DNA from: JBBQWS01 sp038210415
GTDB lineage: Bacteria > Actinomycetota > Actinomycetes > Prado026
Direction of reading: 5' to 3'
Assembly (NCBI GenBank): GCA_038210415.1
Contig: JBBQWS010000004.1
Coordinates: 1-64,000, forward strand
Length of the DNA: 64,000 nt
Position 1 is the stretch's first letter, and each line of letters opens with the position of its first letter. Below, piece by piece: positions 48,344 to 56,747 of this stretch. Under the pieces are notes generated by a model. It made no database searches. It had not been told where the DNA came from and worked only from the letters and a program-made list of their open reading frames with translations. The translations under genes and the position numbers were made by a program.

Positions 48344-48473
48344 TGAGTCGAAGCCCGTGGACGCGGGGCGCCAGTTGATGGTGGGTCGTGGCGCGACGTC
48401 CGGTCCTGCGGTCGACCGGAGGCGAATCTACCGCCGCGCCAAGCGGCCGTGTCAACAAGAACCCCACACCCGG

Positions 48474-49454
48474 TCAGGCTGTGAAGGTGACCGTCCCGGT
48501 GCTGCCGGTGAAGTTGGCGTCACCGGCGTAGGTCACCGTGACCGTGTGGACGGTCCCGACGGCGAACGCGAAGGTGAGGCTCGCCCCGCCGGTGGCGTTG
48601 AGCGACAGAGTCTGGGGCGCGTTGGCGTCGATCACGAAAGTCGCCAGCCCGGACGGGAAGCCGGTTCCAGGCGGCACCGGTGCGACCACCGCGTTGAGGC
48701 GGTACTTGCCGGGCGTGGCAAGCACGGCGACCGGGCTGACCGTGACCGTGGTCTGCAGCTTGGCGACGGTGATCGTGATCGGGTCGGAGCTGCTGGGGTG
48801 GTAGGCGGGCGAGCCGCTGTACGACGCGACGATCACGTGCGTGCCGAGACCGAGCGTGGAGATGTTCAACTTGGCCGTCTGGACGGTGCCGACGAGCGCA
48901 AGTGGGACCGTGGCGAGGGTGGTGGCACCTTCGCTGAAGGTCACGTTGCCCTGGGGGCTCGCGACGATCCCCGGCACCTTGACGACGGCCTTCAGCTTCA
49001 CGACGGCACCCGGAGCGACCAGGGGCGTGGTGCTCGTCAAGGTGGTCGTGGTGCTGGTCTTGGCGACCGTCACGACGATCGGCAGCGAGGTGCTGGTGGC
49101 GAACGCAGCGGAGCCGGTGTAGCTCGCGATGATCGTGTGGGCGCCGAGGGTCAAGCCTGGCACGTCGAGCTTGGCAACCTCCACGGTTCCGACCAGCGCG
49201 AGGGCCACCGTGCCGAGGACCGTGGTGCCCTCCTTGAAGATGACGTTTCCGATCGGGCTGCCGGCTCCGGTGACCGGCTTCACGACTGCCTTGATGTGGG
49301 CCGTGCCACCGACGGCCACGGTCGCCGTCGTGGTCGAGAGAACCGTGCGCGTGGGCGCCGGTGTGGCCGCCGACGCGGCGATGCCGGATGCGAGCACCGT
49401 CGCGGCGGCGGCGATGCCGACCGTCGCGACGCGGCCCATCGTGGTCTGGTACAT
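48474..49454 (-). CDS. Secreted Ig-like repeat protein
   Basis: 326 residues with signal peptide (MYQTTMGRVATVGIAAAATVLASGIAASA-A). Three consecutive Ig-like repeats of about 95 residues, each with 'G.V.F..G...L.T..L..G...A.L....L..G.H.I.ASY.G...' (about 35-130, 131-225, 226-326). The third ends on AGDANFTGSTGTVTFTA. Repeats of this Big_3-type fold build extracellular stalks; no enzyme domain or cell-wall anchor is seen, so it may be released. The Thr-rich tract TSTTTTLTSTT at the second repeat start could be glycosylated; that is inference. Confidence 0.8.
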   Translation of the reverse strand: MYQTTMGRVATVGIAAAATVLASGIAASAATPAPTRTVLSTTTATVAVGGTAHIKAVVKPVTGAGSPIGNVIFKEGTTVLGTVALALVGTVEVAKLDVPGLTLGAHTIIASYTGSAAFATSTSLPIVVTVAKTSTTTTLTSTTPLVAPGAVVKLKAVVKVPGIVASPQGNVTFSEGATTLATVPLALVGTVQTAKLNISTLGLGTHVIVASYSGSPAYHPSSSDPITITVAKLQTTVTVSPVAVLATPGKYRLNAVVAPVPPGTGFPSGLATFVIDANAPQTLSLNATGGASLTFAFAVGTVHTVTVTYAGDANFTGSTGTVTFTA

Positions 49455-49541
49455 GGTCGGGTCCCTCCCCAGGCTGCCCGGAGCTCGGGCACCGAATGCG
49501 GCAGACGCTAACGGTCACCCGGTGCCATGAGAACCCGGTAA

Positions 49542-49572
49542 GCCGAACGGACAGCGAACTTCGGCCGAACGG
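49542..49572. repeat. Direct repeat upstream of the Ig-repeat gene
   Basis: GCCGAACGG occurs at 49542-49550 and again at 49564-49572, exactly 22 bp apart (two helical turns), and the second copy is part of the palindrome TTCGGCCGAA (49560-49569). Position about 90-120 nt upstream of the Ig-repeat start suggests a regulator site. Confidence 0.35.
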
Positions 49573-49607
49573 TCTACTGCTTCCCCGCAGGGCGTGATCG
49601 CTCGGGT

Positions 49608-50012
49608 TCAGACGGTGACGACCACGGTGCCGTGCGCGGTCGTGCACACGATCGGCTCGGCGAGCACCTCGGCGGCGGACGACGACCGGTCGGGGCGCGC
49701 CCGACACGTGACGCGGGCGACGAAGTCGATGCCACGACTGCGTCGGCCGACCCGGCTCACCACCGCAGTGACCTCGACCACGTCGCCGGCCTGCACGGGC
49801 GCCCGGAACTGCACGTCGTCGTACGACGCGAACAGCCCTTCGTCGCCGTCAGTGCGAATGCACACCTCGGTCGCGACGTCGCCGAACAGGCCGAGGACGT
49901 ACGCCCCGTCGACGAGGTTGCCGCCGTAGTGCGCGTGGGCGTACGGGACGTAGCGGGAGTGCGTGACGACCAGACCCAGCCGGTGGTCGACGTCGCCGTT
50001 GTTCTCCGTCAT
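49608..50012 (-). CDS. kal: 3-aminobutyryl-CoA ammonia lyase (hotdog)
   Basis: 134 residues from the ATG at 50012, overlapping kamE by 4 nt. Hotdog-fold protein: HRLGLVVTHSRYVPYAHAHYGGNLVDGAYVLGLFGDVATEVCIRTDGDEGLFASYDDVQFRAPVQAGDVVEVTAVVSRVGRRSRGIDFVARV. In the lysine fermentation pathway this enzyme removes ammonia from L-3-aminobutyryl-CoA to give crotonyl-CoA. The function is given by the operon, since hotdog proteins otherwise look like thioesterases. It is last in the kdd-amidohydrolase-kamD-kamE-kal operon. Confidence 0.82.
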   Translation of the reverse strand: MTENNGDVDHRLGLVVTHSRYVPYAHAHYGGNLVDGAYVLGLFGDVATEVCIRTDGDEGLFASYDDVQFRAPVQAGDVVEVTAVVSRVGRRSRGIDFVARVTCRARPDRSSSAAEVLAEPIVCTTAHGTVVVTV

Positions 50013-50758
50013 GCCTTGGCTCCCAACAGTGCGTGGATGAGGTAGCTGGCGACCTCGCCAGGGGTGGTGCCCTTCCCGAAGATCCGGTCGACACCGAGCT
50101 CTGCGGCCATCAGCTCGTCGAACCGCGGGCCGCCGACAACGAGCAACGGCCGCGAACCGCGGGGGTAGGCCTCGTTGAACGCGGCGGCCATCTCGCGGGT
50201 GTTGTACAGGTGGGCATCGCGCTGGGTCACCACCTGCGAGACGAGCACCGCGTCCGCTTTCTCGACCCGGGCCCGCTCGACCAGCTCGGGCACGAGCACC
50301 TGGGCGCCCATGTTCACGACCTTGATCTCGGTGTAGTACTCCAGCCCCTTCTCCCCCGCGAACCCCTTGATGTTCAGGATCGCGTCGATGCCGACGGTGT
50401 GCGCGTCGCTGCCGATGCAAGCCCCGACGACGACCAGCGGCCGACGTAGCCCTCGCTTGATCGCGAGGTTGGCCTCCTTGGCCGTGAGCATCGGGTACTC
50501 GCGCTCGAGCACGACGACCTTCGACGTGTCGACCAGGTGGTGCACCGGGCCGTAGGCGACGAAGAACGTGAAGTCGGGTCCCATGGCCTTGGCGTGCACG
50601 ACCATGGCCGGGTCCATGCCCATCTTGTTCGCCAGCTGGGCCGCGGCGCCCTCGGCCCGCTTGTCGTGCGAAAGGGGCAAGGTGAACGACAGCTGCACCA
50701 TGCCGTCACCCGTCGTGTCGCCGTAGGGGCGGACGATGCGCTTCTCCGACTCACTCAT
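50009..50758 (-). CDS. kamE: Lysine 5,6-aminomutase beta subunit
   Basis: 249 residues. N-terminal OAM dimerisation domain (RIVRPYGDTTGDGMVQLSFTLPL), then a cobalamin-binding Rossmann domain with the DxHxxG motif in GSDAHTVGIDAILNIKG (Asp118, His120, Gly123). Lys131, 11 residues after the His, occupies the position of the PLP Schiff-base lysine in the clostridial enzyme. Its Glu-rich C-end binds the alpha subunit. Together with KamD it moves the 6-amino group of beta-lysine to C5 using PLP and adenosylcobalamin. Overlaps kamD and kal by 4 nt each. Confidence 0.93.
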   Translation of the reverse strand: MSESEKRIVRPYGDTTGDGMVQLSFTLPLSHDKRAEGAAAQLANKMGMDPAMVVHAKAMGPDFTFFVAYGPVHHLVDTSKVVVLEREYPMLTAKEANLAIKRGLRRPLVVVGACIGSDAHTVGIDAILNIKGFAGEKGLEYYTEIKVVNMGAQVLVPELVERARVEKADAVLVSQVVTQRDAHLYNTREMAAAFNEAYPRGSRPLLVVGGPRFDELMAAELGVDRIFGKGTTPGEVASYLIHALLGAKA

Positions 50759-52359
50759 CGCTGCGTCCCCTCGAGCAGGTCGGTTGCCGGGTTGACGTAG
50801 CCCTTGGCCTGTTCGACGACTCCGTCGAGCCCCTTGCCCCGGTCGGCCGGCCGCTTCATCAACCCGAAGGTGCCGTCGCCGATGGCGTCGAGCAGGCCGT
50901 CGTCGACGATCGCCTGCAGCAGCTCGATCGCCTCGCCGAGCACCTGGTGCCCGCGCTGCACGATGAAGCCGTCGTGCCTCGGCAGGAAGTCCTCGTGCAG
51001 GCGCCCCGCCGCGTTGAACACGTAGCGGACGTTCTGCAGGGCCAGGTCGCGGTCGGACAGCCAGGGCGTCACCACGGCTTCGGTCATCATCCCGACCAGC
51101 AGAATCCCTTGCCCGGTCAGGGCTCCAGCCAGATTGAAGAACCCGTCGAGCAGGTAGCCACCGAAGATGTCACCGGTCATGTGCTTGGTCGGGGGCATCC
51201 ACTTCAGGGGTGCGTCGGGGAACAGCTCACGAGCGAGCATCGCGTGGGCAAGCTCGAGGCGGAACGAGTCGGGAACCGCCGGGTTGATCTCGAACGCGTG
51301 CCCGAGCCCGAGCTGCCAGTCTTCGAGGCCGGCCTCCTTGGCGAAGAACTCGTTGAGCAGCTGGCTCACCGTGACCGTGTGGGCGGCCTCGATGGCATCG
51401 GCAGTCGTGAGGTAGTTGTCCTCGCCGGTGTTGATGATGATCCCGGCGCGCGCGTGGACCTGGCGGGAGAACCGCTGGTCGACGAACGTCCGGATCGGGT
51501 TGATGTCGCGGAAGAGAATCCCGTACATCGAGTCGTTGAGCATCATGTCGAGGCGCTCAAGGCCCGCCAGTGCGGCGATCTCGGGCATGCAGAGCCCGGA
51601 GGCGTAATTGGTGAGGCGCACGTAGCGGCCGAGCTCGACCGAGACCTCGTCGAGGGCGGCCCGCATCAGCCTGAAGTTCTCCTGGGTCGCGTACGTACCG
51701 GCATAACCCTCGCGTGTCGCGCCCTCGGGGACGTAGTCGAGGAGCGACTGCCCCGTCGAGCGGATCACGGCGATGACGTCAGCGCCTTCGCGGGCGGCGG
51801 CCTGGGCCTGCGGGATGTCCTCGTAGATATCACCGGTCGCCACGATCAGGTAGATCCAGGGCTTGGGCGGGTCGCCCAACCGGCGTACCAGTTTGTCGCG
51901 CTGGGCGCGGTTGCGGTCGATCTGCTTCAGCCCGATGTTGACCGCTGCCGTTGCGGTCTTGGCCGCGCGCGCTGCGTCCTTGCCCTCGGGGATCCGGAAG
52001 GAAACCGCTCCTGCAGCGGACTTCTGCGCCAGCGCGAGCAGGTCGTCGCCGGCGTCGCGGAGCAGCGCGTCCCACACGGGGAGCGCGACCCCGTGCTGGA
52101 GCCCGCAGTCCGCTGCGACCGCGTCTACCAGACGGTTCACCCACGGGATCCCGTCCGGATCGGCTCCCGCCAGACCGGCGAGCCGCAGAACCGCGCGCTC
52201 GACCGACACGGTCGTGTGGGTCTTGGCCAGCTTGACGACGGGCGCGCCGGCTTTGCGAGCCAGGGCGCGGGCGTGCCGGACCACACGCTGGTCCAGCTCG
52301 AGCTTCGACCGCGGGCGCGTGGTCGCGGGACGGGACGGGGTGGTGCGCTGGACGGTCAA
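50755..52359 (-). CDS. kamD: Lysine 5,6-aminomutase alpha subunit
   Basis: 534 residues, TTG start sharing bases with the amidohydrolase stop (TTGA). The N-end contains SKLELDQRVVRHARALARKAGAPVVKLAKTHTTVSVERAVLRLAGL, the usual KamD opening with a 15-residue extension. The body has WIYLIVATGDIYEDIPQAQAAAREGADVIAVIRSTGQSLLDYVPEGATREGYAGTYATQENFRLMRAALDEVSVELGRYVRLTNYASGLCMPEIA, the TIM-barrel and cofactor pocket. It forms the B12-dependent complex with KamE. Length agrees with the roughly 515-residue family. An intact pair makes a working enzyme likely. Confidence 0.95.
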   Translation of the reverse strand: MTVQRTTPSRPATTRPRSKLELDQRVVRHARALARKAGAPVVKLAKTHTTVSVERAVLRLAGLAGADPDGIPWVNRLVDAVAADCGLQHGVALPVWDALLRDAGDDLLALAQKSAAGAVSFRIPEGKDAARAAKTATAAVNIGLKQIDRNRAQRDKLVRRLGDPPKPWIYLIVATGDIYEDIPQAQAAAREGADVIAVIRSTGQSLLDYVPEGATREGYAGTYATQENFRLMRAALDEVSVELGRYVRLTNYASGLCMPEIAALAGLERLDMMLNDSMYGILFRDINPIRTFVDQRFSRQVHARAGIIINTGEDNYLTTADAIEAAHTVTVSQLLNEFFAKEAGLEDWQLGLGHAFEINPAVPDSFRLELAHAMLARELFPDAPLKWMPPTKHMTGDIFGGYLLDGFFNLAGALTGQGILLVGMMTEAVVTPWLSDRDLALQNVRYVFNAAGRLHEDFLPRHDGFIVQRGHQVLGEAIELLQAIVDDGLLDAIGDGTFGLMKRPADRGKGLDGVVEQAKGYVNPATDLLEGTQR

Positions 52360-53975
52360 CGGAGCGACCCTTCTCGGGTGAACACGGGCGTGCCGCGGAC
52401 AGCGGTGCGCAGGCAGTCAGGTGCAGGGGTGCCAGGAGTGAGGTCGGGCAGGCCCGGGACCCCGGCCCGGTCGTCGGTGGACCAGGCTGCCACCCGGTCG
52501 TCCGGGGTCTGCACCACGAGGTCGCCCGACCGCCAGACGGCGTACGTCGCCGGCCGGCCGGGGGCGAGCACTCCGGACTCGTCGTCACCCACCGCACGCC
52601 AGCCGCCACGGGTGTGCGCCGAGAACGCCGCGCGGACGGTGAGCCGGGCCGAGGGGGTCCGATGGAACGCCGCCGCCCGCACCGCTTCCCACGGGCCGAG
52701 CTGCGTGACCGGAGCGTCCGAGCCGAGCACCAACGGGATCCCGGCTGCTGCCATCGCCGCGAACGGGTTCATGCCCTCGGCCCGCTCGGCACCAAGTCGG
52801 GTCGCGTACATGCCCTCGGGTCCGCCCCAGAGACTGTCGAAGACCGGCTGGACACCGGCGTGGACACCGAGCCGGGCGAGCTCGGCCAGGTGGGTCGGCT
52901 CGGGCATCTCCAGGTGCTCGAGCCGGTGCCGTGCCGCCCGCACTGCTGCGACGCCGACCGCCTCCGCGGCGGCGGCCAGTCCGGCGACGACGATGTCGAT
53001 CGCGCCGTCACCGATGACGTGGAAGCCGGCCTGCAGACCGGCTTCGGTGCAGGCGACGACGTGGTCTCGCACCTCCCCGATCCCGAGGTACGCGTGGCCG
53101 GAGGCATCGGCGTCGGCGTACGGTGCGCGCAGGCAGGCGGTGCGCGACCCGATCGCGCCATCGACGAACAGGTCGCCGCCTGCTCCCAGGGCGCCCAGCT
53201 CGCGGGCCCGAAGCGCTCCCCCACCACCGGGACCGGCGAGCTCGGCCCAGTAGCCCGCCACCTGCGGGCCAGGTTCGGCTTCGGCGAGGGCCAGCAGCTC
53301 CACGAAGTCGTCGGCCGAGGAGGTCTCCGGCCCTCCGTTCTCGAGCAGCAAGGCGATGCCCAGCTCGGCGGCTCGACGTCGGGTCGCCCGCTGCGCCTCG
53401 GCTCGACCGGTCGCCGTCACGGACTCGAGCGCTGCGGCGCGGGCGGCATGGTGCGCGTCGAGGGTGAGCCAACCGTCGGCGCGGTACCCCGGCAGCCCGG
53501 ACGTCTCGGGCACCGTCGCCAGCAGCGCGCTGGACGCTACAGCCGAGTGGACGTCGATCCGGGTGAGGTAGCAGACGCTGCCGTAGGTCGCACGGTCCAG
53601 CTCAGTGCGGGTCGGCGGCCGTCCCTCGGGCCAGGAGGTCTCGTCCCAGCCGTGGCCGAGCAGCACTCCGAGGCCGCCGCGCCCCCGGGCGTACGCCTCG
53701 AGGCGGCTCAGGGCGTCGGCGAGCGACCGGCAGCCGCGCAGATCGAGTCCGCCCATGGCGATCCCGGTGGCCGTCGCATGCACGTGGCCGTCGACGAACG
53801 CCGGGGTCACCAGCGCACCGTCGAGCTCGACGACCACGTCGACGCCGTCGCGGTAACCCTCGGCGGCGCCGTCGCTGCCGATCCAGGCGATCGACTCGCC
53901 GTCCACGAGCATCGAGGTGGCGAAGGGGTCAGCCGGGGAGTGGATCGTCCCCCCCACGAACAACGTGGTGCTCAT
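52356..53975 (-). CDS. YtcJ-like amidohydrolase inside the lysine operon
   Basis: 539 residues from the ATG at 53975. Amidohydrolase_3 fold: LFVGGTIHSPADPFATSMLVDGESIAWIG, metal motif VDGHVHATATGIA (the HxH pair), FVDGAIGSRTACLRAPYAD, GFHVIGDGAIDIV, RHRLEHLEMPEP, and VLGSDAPVTQLGPWEAV (conserved metal Asp). A zinc- or iron-type hydrolase acting on C-N bonds. It overlaps kdd (ATGA) and kamD (TTGA), so it is tightly co-expressed with the lysine genes. Its step is unknown: an N-acylated or lactam form of an intermediate is possible but only inferred. It is not part of the classical pathway. Confidence 0.8.
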   Translation of the reverse strand: MSTTLFVGGTIHSPADPFATSMLVDGESIAWIGSDGAAEGYRDGVDVVVELDGALVTPAFVDGHVHATATGIAMGGLDLRGCRSLADALSRLEAYARGRGGLGVLLGHGWDETSWPEGRPPTRTELDRATYGSVCYLTRIDVHSAVASSALLATVPETSGLPGYRADGWLTLDAHHAARAAALESVTATGRAEAQRATRRRAAELGIALLLENGGPETSSADDFVELLALAEAEPGPQVAGYWAELAGPGGGGALRARELGALGAGGDLFVDGAIGSRTACLRAPYADADASGHAYLGIGEVRDHVVACTEAGLQAGFHVIGDGAIDIVVAGLAAAAEAVGVAAVRAARHRLEHLEMPEPTHLAELARLGVHAGVQPVFDSLWGGPEGMYATRLGAERAEGMNPFAAMAAAGIPLVLGSDAPVTQLGPWEAVRAAAFHRTPSARLTVRAAFSAHTRGGWRAVGDDESGVLAPGRPATYAVWRSGDLVVQTPDDRVAAWSTDDRAGVPGLPDLTPGTPAPDCLRTAVRGTPVFTREGSLR

Positions 53976-55036
53976 CCGGACTCCGCTGCCAGCCGGTCCT
54001 CGAACAGGGCGCGGACGCCGGTGTCCGCCCGCAGCAGGTCGAGAGCGAGCTTCGCGTGGCCCGGGGTGTACCCGTTGCCGACGAGCATGGTCACGTCGGC
54101 GGCCAGCCCCTCGGCGCCGAGCGCCGCAGCGGAGAACGACGTGGCCATCGAGAAGAAGATGACGGTGCCTCCCTCGGCCGTCGCGAGGATCGCGCCGTGC
54201 TCGCACCCGGGCACATCGACACATACCACGGTGATGTCGGACGTCGTGCCGAGGCCTCGCTGCACAGCCTCCGCGAGGGCCACGGGATCGCGGGCGTCCG
54301 CGAGCTCGACCGCGTCGGCGATGCCGCTCTCGCGCAACGCGTCGACCTCGCGCTGGACCGGGACGATGCCGACGGTACGGGCCGCACCGGCGGCGCAGGC
54401 GGCGACCAAGGACAACGACCCGGACTTCCCGGCGCCGCCGATGACCGCGACGGTCGGGGCGGCGCCGCGGCCGACGTACTGTCGGACGACCCGCTCGGTC
54501 AGCGCGGGCGCGCCGCAGACGTCCATCACCATCATGGCGAGGGCGGCGGGCAGGTCGTCCGGCAGCACCGCGGCGATCGAGCGGCCGAACAGGATGGCAG
54601 TGCCGGCGCAGGGCACCTGCTCGCTGAGGCCGTCCCACGACGCGAGGTCGTCGTCGATGCGGAGCGGGGTCAGCGAGAGCGACACCAGGCTGGCGATCCG
54701 GTCGCCGACCGCCAGGCCGAGGGTCGACTGCGGCCCGACCTCGTCGACGGTGCCGATCAGCATGCCGCCTGAGCCGGTGACGGGGTTCTGCATCTTGCCG
54801 CGCTCGCGCACGATGGCCAGGACCTCTGCGCGCACCGCAGCGCCGTCGCCATGGTGCTTGGTGGCGAGCTGGCGGTAGGACGCGGCGTCGAGGTTCAGCG
54901 TGTCGACCCGGACCCGGACCTCGTCTGGCCAGAGTTCCGGTGAGGGGTCCAGACGCTGCGCGGCCTGCGGGAGGACGCCGGCAGGGGCGAGGACGCGATG
55001 CAGGCCGACCGGGGACGAGACGTGGGTGTTGGGCAC
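53972..55036 (-). CDS. kdd: L-erythro-3,5-diaminohexanoate dehydrogenase
   Basis: 354 residues from the GTG at 55036, chosen because GLHRVLAPAGVLPQAAQRLDPSPELWPDEVRV is the family opening; an ATG at 55075 is the alternative. A Rossmann domain with VAVIGGAGKSGSLSLVAACAAGA (near residue 200) and FALLVARGF-like MLVGNGYTPGHAKLAL at the end. Conserved GSGGMLIGTVDEVG, and LSLTPLRIDDDLASWDG. The enzyme oxidises L-erythro-3,5-diaminohexanoate to 5-amino-3-oxohexanoate with NAD(P). First gene of the leftward operon; the start region is shared with divergent kamA. Confidence 0.9.
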   Translation of the reverse strand: MPNTHVSSPVGLHRVLAPAGVLPQAAQRLDPSPELWPDEVRVRVDTLNLDAASYRQLATKHHGDGAAVRAEVLAIVRERGKMQNPVTGSGGMLIGTVDEVGPQSTLGLAVGDRIASLVSLSLTPLRIDDDLASWDGLSEQVPCAGTAILFGRSIAAVLPDDLPAALAMMVMDVCGAPALTERVVRQYVGRGAAPTVAVIGGAGKSGSLSLVAACAAGAARTVGIVPVQREVDALRESGIADAVELADARDPVALAEAVQRGLGTTSDITVVCVDVPGCEHGAILATAEGGTVIFFSMATSFSAAALGAEGLAADVTMLVGNGYTPGHAKLALDLLRADTGVRALFEDRLAAESG

Positions 55037-55103
55037 GGGCTGATCTTCGCAGAACAGGAGGGTGCTCGGACACATGACGCGGGGACGGGAAATCCTTCGG
55101 CCA

Positions 55104-55109
55104 TAGAGT
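55104..55109 (+). promoter_or_regulatory. kamA: Candidate -10 box for kamA
   Basis: TAGAGT in the intergenic region between kdd and kamA. It would start transcription near 55116 and leave a leader of about 73 nt with AGGAGA just before the GTG at 55189. A second TATCCT at about 55133 is also possible. Confidence 0.35.
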
Positions 55110-55188
55110 GGCCATGCCGCAGATTCTTCTCTATCCTGCTCTGATCGCACCCCGGGCCCGACGACGTGCCCCGACCGCAGGAGAACTT

Positions 55189-56655
55189 GTGACCGCCGAG
55201 CAGCCGTACGCCTACCGTCGGGTCGCCCTGGCCGAGCCGGACTGGACCCGGTTGCCGGGCTACACCGGCGTCACCGCCGCCGAGTGGGCCGACGTCCAGT
55301 GGCAGCGGGTGCACTGCGTCAAGAACCTCAAGCAGCTGCGCGCTCTCATGGGCGACCTGCTCGAGGAGCGCTTCTACGCCGACCTCGAGCGCGACCAGGC
55401 CGAGCGGGCCACGATGTCGATGCTGGTGCCCCCGCAGATGATGAACACGATGGTGCCGTCCTCGCACGACGAGGGCAGCCCGACCCCGGCCGAGTTCACC
55501 GATGCCTTCTACGCGGACCCCGTACGGCGTTACATGCTGCCGGTGTTCAGCGACCGTCGTACCGACTGGGCGTCGCACCCTTACTCCAGCCGCGACTCCC
55601 TGCACGAGCACGAGATGTGGACCGCCGAGGGGCTGACCCACCGGTACCCCACCAAGGTGCTAGCGGAGCTGCTCTCCACCTGCCCGCAGTACTGCGGCCA
55701 CTGCACGCGGATGGACCTCGTCGGCAACTCGACGGCGGTGATCGACAAGCTGAAGTTCGACCTCAAACCGGTCGACCGGTACGACGCGATGCTGGCCTAC
55801 CTGCGCGGCCAGCACGGTGTGCGCGACGTCGTCGTCTCCGGTGGCGACGTCGCCAACATGCCCTGGAAGAACCTCGAGTCCTTCGTGGCCAAGCTGCTGG
55901 AGATCGAGAACATCCGAGACATCCGGCTGGCCACCAAGGCGCTGATGGGTCTGCCGCAGCACTGGTTGCAGGACGATGTGCGGGCCGGCATGGAGCGGCT
56001 CGCCACGACGGCCCGCGAGCGAGGCGTCCAGCTCGCGATCCACACCCACGTGAACGCCGCCCAGTCGGTGACCCCGCTGGTGGCGGAAGCGACTCGCGCG
56101 ATGCTCGACGCAGGGGTTCGCGACGTCCGCAACCAGGGTGTGCTCATGCGCGGGGTGAACGACACCCCGGCGCAGCTGCTCGACCTCTGCTTCGCGCTCA
56201 CCGACGGTGCGGGGATCATGCCGTACTACTTCTACATGTGCGACATGATCCCGTTCAGCGAGCACTGGCGGGTCTCGGTGAAGCACGCCCAGCGGTTGCA
56301 GCACGCGATCATGGGCTACCTGCCCGGGTTCGCCACCCCGCGGATCGTCTGTGACGTCCCGTACGTCGGCAAGCGCTGGGTGCACCAGCTCGAGTCGTAC
56401 GACGAGGTGCGCGGGATCTCGTACTGGACCAAGAACTACCGCACCGGCATCGAGCTCACCGACACCGAGGCGCTCGACCGCGCCTACGAGTACTACGACC
56501 CGATCGACACGCTGCCCGCAGCCGGCCAGGCCTGGTGGACCGAGCACGCGACCGACCCGACGCACCTGGACGCCGCCGTCGCAGCTGCCGCGGCATCCCG
56601 GGCCGCCTCCGCCGCGCAGCACGAGGCCGAAGGCGTCGCCCTCATCACCCCCTGA
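55189..56655 (+). CDS. kamA: Lysine 2,3-aminomutase
   Basis: 488 residues from the GTG at 55189, selected for AGGAGA 5 nt upstream (longer upstream readings begin with low-quality sequence). Radical-SAM CxxxCxxC in TCPQYCGHCTRMD at about residues 165-172 binds the iron-sulfur cluster. Downstream are DVVVSGGDVANMPWKNLESFVAKLLEIENIRDIRLATKALMGLPQHW, the QLAIHTHVNAAQSVTP lid, and QGVLMRGVNDTPAQLLDLC. It converts L-lysine to L-beta-lysine with PLP, the entry step of the pathway. Divergent from the kdd operon, with a 152-nt gap shared for promoters. Confidence 0.95.
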   Translation: MTAEQPYAYRRVALAEPDWTRLPGYTGVTAAEWADVQWQRVHCVKNLKQLRALMGDLLEERFYADLERDQAERATMSMLVPPQMMNTMVPSSHDEGSPTPAEFTDAFYADPVRRYMLPVFSDRRTDWASHPYSSRDSLHEHEMWTAEGLTHRYPTKVLAELLSTCPQYCGHCTRMDLVGNSTAVIDKLKFDLKPVDRYDAMLAYLRGQHGVRDVVVSGGDVANMPWKNLESFVAKLLEIENIRDIRLATKALMGLPQHWLQDDVRAGMERLATTARERGVQLAIHTHVNAAQSVTPLVAEATRAMLDAGVRDVRNQGVLMRGVNDTPAQLLDLCFALTDGAGIMPYYFYMCDMIPFSEHWRVSVKHAQRLQHAIMGYLPGFATPRIVCDVPYVGKRWVHQLESYDEVRGISYWTKNYRTGIELTDTEALDRAYEYYDPIDTLPAAGQAWWTEHATDPTHLDAAVAAAAASRAASAAQHEAEGVALITP

Positions 56656-56686
56656 CCCCCGTCCTCACCGCCCACCCCCCCCCAAC

Positions 56687-56710
56687 CGCCACAAGGGGAC
56701 CCTTGTGGCG
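56687..56710. terminator. Bidirectional terminator between kamA and lrp
   Basis: CGCCACAAGGG pairs perfectly with CCCTTGTGGCG across a GA loop (11-bp arms). Convergent stop codons of kamA and the Lrp gene lie on either side. There is no U-tract. Two copies of GGGGTTAGAGGG follow (about 56724 and 56740). Confidence 0.8.
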
Positions 56711-56747
56711 AAAGGGGTGAGGGGTTAGAGGGTGCACGGTCCGGGGG

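Noticed and set aside
50947..54878. Long rightward frames opposite kamD and the amidohydrolase
   Set aside because: Composition is shadow-like and the leftward operon has overlapping starts and catalytic motifs.
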